Source: Paucibacter sp. DJ2R-2
Lineage (GTDB): Bacteria > Pseudomonadota > Gammaproteobacteria > Burkholderiales > Burkholderiaceae_C
DNA length: 64,000 nt
Direction of reading: 5' to 3'
Assembly: GCF_025717675.1 (NCBI RefSeq)
Contig: NZ_JAJIRT010000001.1
Span: forward strand, 124,001 to 188,000
Numbering within the stretch: position 1 is the first letter of the stretch; each line of letters begins with the position of its first letter. Both the position numbers and the translations under genes were made by a program. Shown here one piece after another: positions 60,018-64,000 of this stretch. A model generated the notes under the pieces. The model was given only the letters and a program-made list of their open reading frames with translations. It was not told the DNA's origin and did no database searches.

Positions 60018-62719
60018 GAGCTCAACTCCGTCAGGCGCACATCGGCCAGATCGATCAGCAGCAGCTGGGCCGGCAGGATCTGCGCGCCCTGCCAGCGGGC
60101 GCCGCGTGCGCGCAGCCGGCCATCGGGCCCGGCCACCGAGCTGCCGGGCTGGGCACGCAGACGGTCCAGGTCCACCCGCTCGACGCCGGGCACGCGCTGC
60201 ATCACGCTCAGGACCTCGCTGCCGGCCAGCGACTGGCCATAGCCACGCTGCTGAAAGCCAAAGGCCTCGGCCAGGGCCTGGCGCAGGGCCGGGAACACCG
60301 TCTCGGCCGCATAGGCCGGCTGCAGACGTACCCCTGCGCTGAGGCCAAAACGCAGCAGCTCGCCGGTGGCCACGCGCAGCGCCTGGTGGGCCGGCCGCAC
60401 CTGGTCGATGGCGGCCAGCAGATGGGCGTAGAGCGCTGAGCTGGGGGCAATGTCGGCGCCGTCCAGGCCGACCACGGTCAGGTGCACCAGACGCTGCTCG
60501 CCGTCCCAGAGCCAGACCGCCTGGGCCTTGCCAATGCCGGCGAAGGCCGCGGCGAAATCTTCGAAATCACGCAGGGAGACGATGCGGTCGAGGGCCAGCA
60601 CGGTCAGCGGCGCATTGCGGCGCGCATCCTCCAGGCGCTCGGGGTCGGCGCCGCCCGCGGCCGCCACCGGGTTGCTGACCTCCTTCACACCCAGCGGCCG
60701 CTCCAGCAGCAGGCTGATCTGCCCGGCTGGCAGATTGCCCTCGTTGCCGATGCCCACCCGGTAGCGCGCCTGCACATTCATGCTGCCGCTGGGCAGGCGC
60801 CGGCCATGCTGGCCATCGCCGAAGATCACGCTGACCGTGCCGTCATCGGCGCGGCGCAGCAGGTAGCGGCTGTCCTGCGGGCCCATCTCGCTGATGCGGG
60901 CGGCCTCCTGCCAGCGCACGCCGTCCACGCGCAGCTCCAGCGTCGATTCGGTGCCCGAGGGTGTGGCGGCGGAGATGTAGGTCAGCGGCTTTTGCTGCAA
61001 GTTGAAGCGCTGGAAAGCGGCGTTGCCGCGGCCGCTGCCCAGCACCTCGGCCTGCACCTTCATCTGCCGGCTGTCGCCATGGCTGGCGGCCACCACATTG
61101 GCATTGATGCGCAGGGTCAAAGGCAGGTAGTCATGCACCAGATCGCTGGCCAGCAACAGGCGGCTGCGGCCCTCGATCAGGTCCTGGCGCTGCAACTGCA
61201 CCACCTCACTGACCCGCTCCAGATGGCCGAGCAGGCGATCGCCATTGCTGAAGCTGAAGACGGCGCTGCGCTCGTCGCGCGACAGTTCGACCGCGGCCAG
61301 GTGCTCGCCTGCGCCAAGGCGACGGCGCAGCACGCGATTCTCGTCGCGCTCAGCCAGCACATGGCCGCTGAACGCCAGCCAGCGCCCGGGCTCCAGCTCG
61401 GGCTCGGCCCCGGCCAGGCTCAGCTCATGGCCGCTGATGAAGCCCGAGCGCGGCCGCTGCGCCCAGGCCAGCTCCACCGATTCGCCCCAGACGCTGGTCT
61501 TGCGAAGCACGGCATCGAATTTTTCCGGCAGATTATGGCCACTGAGTCGCAGGCGCGTGCTCTTGCCGGCCAGGCCAAACTTGGCGATGGCATCTTCGCG
61601 CGCATCCGTCACCTCGTAGACCTCGTCGTGATCGGGCTGTGAGAGCACCACCCAGCTTCCCTTGGTGAAGCGTGGATAGCTGGCGTCCAAATTGATATCG
61701 CCCGCCGTGCCAGAGACACCGGCAATCGTGAAGTCTGGCCATTGGCGCGTCGTTGTGATGTTGACGCTGGTGTCCAACTCGTTGTCCTTGCCCAAAAAGG
61801 CCGCCCGCAAGCTGCGCGGCATGGCCCGCCAATCGGCCGCCGCATGGCCGAACAAGGCCGCCTTGCTGCGCAAGGCATAACAGCGAGGCTGCACGCGCGC
61901 GGGGTGGACCGTGGGCGAGTGGTTGCCCAGCGGCCGGTCCAGGGTGACCACGGTGTAACCGCCCTGCGGATCGACACCGGGGCTTTCGGGCGCCACCAGC
62001 TGCACACGGGCGACGCGGCGGAAGTCCCAGTTCTCGTTGTCGGGCTGCAGGCGGCGCTCCTCACCGATGATGAGCAGGGCATCGCCCGGCGCCAGGCGCG
62101 TGGACTGGCCGGCCAGGTACAAGGTGGTGCCGCCCCAGTGCGGCGGCACGGCCTCCATGCTCAGCACCGGCATGGCGTTCCAGGCCGCGCGGGCCTGCAG
62201 CGGCGCCAGGGTCTCGAAGACCTGGGGCTTCTCGTCCTGGGCCGGAATGCTCTGGGTCTTGCTGCCGGCGTCGATACGCGCCTGCAGCGGCGCGCCGGGC
62301 GAGGTCTCTAGATTGAAGGCCAGATAGGTGGAGGCCGCCACGCCGGGGCGCAGCTCGTAGCCGATGGCACGGGCCAGCTCCAGCACCGAGCGGCGCTCGG
62401 TGGCGGTGCGCAGAAAACCTTCGTTGAGCAGGCGCTCCTGGTAGAAGCTCAGCACATCGAGCACGCCGGCCCAGGCGTCCAGCAGGGCCAGGGCCGGGTC
62501 GCTGCGCTCGCGCGTGCTCAGGGCTTGCAGGGCCGGCGCCTGGGACAGCAGGGCCAGCTGGCTTTCCATGAAACGCGCCTGGCTGCCGACCCGGGCCGAG
62601 AGGCTGCGCTGGCCCGGCGGGTTGATGGCATCCACCGGCGTCAGCACCGACACGCCGGCGCAGCAGCCGCATTGCGCATCTGCGCCTGCGGGATTGGAAG
62701 TCGACGATGGGGGGCTCAC
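60014..62719 (-). CDS. Putative baseplate assembly protein of a contractile injection system
   Basis: The protein has 901 residues. It starts with a Cys-rich segment (AQCGCCAGVSVLTP), then LLDAWAGVLDVLSFYQERLLNEGFLRTATERRSVLELARAIGY (key: SFYQERLLNEG and LELARAIGYELRPGVAAS), which is typical of the putative baseplate assembly family near gpJ proteins. Toward the C terminus VRWQEAARISEMGPQDSRYLL, VIFGDGQHGRRLPSG, and SLRDFEDFAAAFAGIGKAQAVWLW are baseplate J-like blocks. It overlaps both neighbours by 4 bases. Confidence 0.8.
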   Translation of the reverse strand: MSPPSSTSNPAGADAQCGCCAGVSVLTPVDAINPPGQRSLSARVGSQARFMESQLALLSQAPALQALSTRERSDPALALLDAWAGVLDVLSFYQERLLNEGFLRTATERRSVLELARAIGYELRPGVAASTYLAFNLETSPGAPLQARIDAGSKTQSIPAQDEKPQVFETLAPLQARAAWNAMPVLSMEAVPPHWGGTTLYLAGQSTRLAPGDALLIIGEERRLQPDNENWDFRRVARVQLVAPESPGVDPQGGYTVVTLDRPLGNHSPTVHPARVQPRCYALRSKAALFGHAAADWRAMPRSLRAAFLGKDNELDTSVNITTTRQWPDFTIAGVSGTAGDINLDASYPRFTKGSWVVLSQPDHDEVYEVTDAREDAIAKFGLAGKSTRLRLSGHNLPEKFDAVLRKTSVWGESVELAWAQRPRSGFISGHELSLAGAEPELEPGRWLAFSGHVLAERDENRVLRRRLGAGEHLAAVELSRDERSAVFSFSNGDRLLGHLERVSEVVQLQRQDLIEGRSRLLLASDLVHDYLPLTLRINANVVAASHGDSRQMKVQAEVLGSGRGNAAFQRFNLQQKPLTYISAATPSGTESTLELRVDGVRWQEAARISEMGPQDSRYLLRRADDGTVSVIFGDGQHGRRLPSGSMNVQARYRVGIGNEGNLPAGQISLLLERPLGVKEVSNPVAAAGGADPERLEDARRNAPLTVLALDRIVSLRDFEDFAAAFAGIGKAQAVWLWDGEQRLVHLTVVGLDGADIAPSSALYAHLLAAIDQVRPAHQALRVATGELLRFGLSAGVRLQPAYAAETVFPALRQALAEAFGFQQRGYGQSLAGSEVLSVMQRVPGVERVDLDRLRAQPGSSVAGPDGRLRARGARWQGAQILPAQLLLIDLADVRLTELSS

Positions 62720-64000
62720 AAACCACCTCGCATGCTCAGCCGCAGCCGGCCGTTCTCAGGGAAATTGGGGTCGTTGTCCAGGCGCAGCACTTCCAGGCTG
62801 GCCGCGAGGATCACGCCCGCGGCCCGCTCGCCCTGGGCCGTGCGGCCCCAGCGCTGGAAGCGCAGCACCTCGACCGAAGCCACCCCCACCAGGGACTGCG
62901 CCGCCTCGACCAGGGCCGAGAGCGCCAGGCTGCCGCCGAAGCTGAAGTGATCGGGGTGGAAAAAGGCCGGCTGGCCCTGGGCATCCAGGCCATTGGACAG
63001 GCGCGCCAGCAGGCTTTGCTCCACCGCCGCAGCCATGAAGCCGGGCCGCACACAGACCGCCAGCTCAATGTCCAGCGGCACATAGGCCGGCTCCTGCAGT
63101 TCCATGTCGTAGCCGGCCAGGCGGTAGCGGTCGAGATGGGCCAGCATCTCGGCGCGGAAGGCGGCATCGAGAGGCAATCCGCCGCGCCGGTCAATGCTGA
63201 CGAAGACGGTGTACCAGCTGCCGGTCCAGCGCAGGCGGGCGGCGGCGCGCTGCACCTGCGGGTGGCGCTCGGCCATGCGGGCGTAATCGTCTTCGGTGAC
63301 GGCGCGCTCCTGGCTGCGGAAGGACTCGGGCGCGAACAGGCGCACGGTGTCGGCGCTCTCGGGATCGCAGCCGCCCTGGGCTGAGAGGGGATTGCGCACG
63401 CGCAGCACAAAGGGCCGGATCAGGGGCTCGTCGCAGACCAGGCGGACGATGCTGTCGGGCCCGACATTGCCGGCCGCGCCGCCGCCCTGGCGGTAACTGG
63501 CCAGCAGGCGCGCGCCGGGCTCGGGCCGGCGGCCGAACTGGTTGTCGCCGAAGCGCAGGCTGGCGCGACCATCGGCCTCGGTTTCCAGCACGAACTCCTG
63601 CGCAAAGCGGTCGCTGGCCAGCAGATCGCGGCGTGGCGTCCAGCGGCTGGCACCGAGCAGAATCTGGTCGCCGAACTGGGCCGGGTCGTCCAGCTCCAGG
63701 TGCATATCGGCGGGCACAGCCAGACGGGGATCCTGGCGCAGAGCGCGTGCGGCCGACCAAGCCTGGGCCTGGTCGTGGCTGTAGGGCTCGGCGAAGGCGA
63801 TGCCGGGCTCCTGCAGCCGAGGCCGATAGGGGCGCGCCGAACGACCCGGGCGATCAACCGGGGCTTCGGGCGGCAGCAGGCTTTCAGCACGCCGGCTCAG
63901 GCCCTGATCGGCCAGCAGCACATTGCCGCGCATCACCGAGATGGCGCGCCGCACCAGGCTGCCGCCTTCCTCGAACTCGGCGCTGACGCACAAGGGAAAC
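62716..64000 (-). CDS. Baseplate J-like protein, 5' end beyond the window
   Basis: The visible part is about 428 codons, and the reading frame is still open at the right edge. The TTG at 63993 is not a credible start. Baseplate J-like blocks are present: FVLETEADGRASLRFGDNQFGRRPEPG, VRNPLSAQGGCDPESADTVRLFAPESFRSQERAVTEDDYARMAERHP (key: RNPLSAQGG, S-x-ERAVTEDDY), and PLDIELAVCVRPG. In Afp/PVC-type systems two J-like wedge proteins are encoded side by side, which fits this gene and the next. Sheath, tube, spike and ATPase genes would lie further right. Confidence 0.75.
   Translation of the reverse strand, partial: FPLCVSAEFEEGGSLVRRAISVMRGNVLLADQGLSRRAESLLPPEAPVDRPGRSARPYRPRLQEPGIAFAEPYSHDQAQAWSAARALRQDPRLAVPADMHLELDDPAQFGDQILLGASRWTPRRDLLASDRFAQEFVLETEADGRASLRFGDNQFGRRPEPGARLLASYRQGGGAAGNVGPDSIVRLVCDEPLIRPFVLRVRNPLSAQGGCDPESADTVRLFAPESFRSQERAVTEDDYARMAERHPQVQRAAARLRWTGSWYTVFVSIDRRGGLPLDAAFRAEMLAHLDRYRLAGYDMELQEPAYVPLDIELAVCVRPGFMAAAVEQSLLARLSNGLDAQGQPAFFHPDHFSFGGSLALSALVEAAQSLVGVASVEVLRFQRWGRTAQGERAAGVILAASLEVLRLDNDPNFPENGRLRLSMRGGL

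Noticed and set aside
54775-64000. Ordinary temperate prophage
   Set aside because: No capsid, portal, terminase, lysis or integrase gene is seen beside the baseplate genes. A prophage or type VI origin cannot be fully excluded without the sequence to the right.

Overview
The window is GC-rich bacterial chromosome. It looks like a betaproteobacterium of the order Burkholderiales, probably the Roseateles/Pelomonas/Rubrivivax side. The basis is the gene order rplU-rpmA-obgE-proB next to rppH/proS, hemA-prfA-prmC-grxD-ubiX, a recC-recB-recD operon, a PEP-CTERM protein, and protein sequences that read as betaproteobacterial. No 16S or other phylogenetic marker was compared, so genus is not claimed.

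Layout. (1) 1-2805 is the right end of an integrated genomic island: two paralogous small proteins, a stretch of palindromes and five 11-bp iteron-like repeats, a tyrosine integrase, and the 3' half of a CAT-anticodon tRNA that marks the attachment site. The rest of the island and the intact tRNA would lie to the left of the window. (2) 2911-15285 is a metal-resistance cluster. On the minus strand a ZntA/CadA-type P1B ATPase is followed by czcI-czcC-czcB-czcA (an RND efflux system for Zn/Cd/Co). Divergent from it is an arsenic operon, arsR-arsC-aqpS-arsH, without an ArsB/Acr3 pump. The ATPase promoter carries a MerR/ZntR-type operator, although the neighbouring regulator is an As(III)-type ArsR. 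A 12-unit 7-bp tandem repeat with inverted arms sits between arsR and arsC. (3) 15320-34000 is mainly core genome: a FimV-like membrane protein, a TPR protein with an L,D-transpeptidase, miaB, hemA, prfA, prmC, grxD, ubiX, a lytic transglycosylase, a DUF418 protein, proS, rppH, proB, obgE, rpmA and rplU. (4) 34120-49545 holds ispB, a tRNA-Pro(CGG), a minus-strand DNA-repair run (recC-recB-recD followed by an SbcD-like nuclease and an SbcC/YhaN-like ATPase) and mlaC. (5) 49969-64000 becomes accessory: a PEP-CTERM protein, a YcbL-like hydrolase, an unrecognised three-gene module (nucleotidyltransferase, APH-like kinase, multi-pass membrane protein), a decayed chemoreceptor remnant, and the end of a contractile-injection-system (phage-tail-like) baseplate operon that runs off the right edge.

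How the genes work together. The P-type ATPase would move Zn/Cd/Pb from cytoplasm to periplasm, and CzcCBA would carry the ions on across the outer membrane. ArsC reduces arsenate, AqpS would let arsenite leave down its gradient, and ArsH oxidises organic or trivalent arsenicals. RecBCD and the SbcCD-like pair form a double-strand-end processing operon. The baseplate proteins, tail protein I-like protein and DUF6519 protein belong to one contractile particle whose sheath, tube and cargo genes are outside the window.

The best candidates for something new are the nucleotidyltransferase/kinase/membrane module at 51.5-54.2 kb, the recCBD operon extended by a hook-less SbcC-like ATPase, and the injection-system baseplate with its Ig-like/beta-helix DUF6519 protein. 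All functional calls come from reading motifs by eye. No database search was run.
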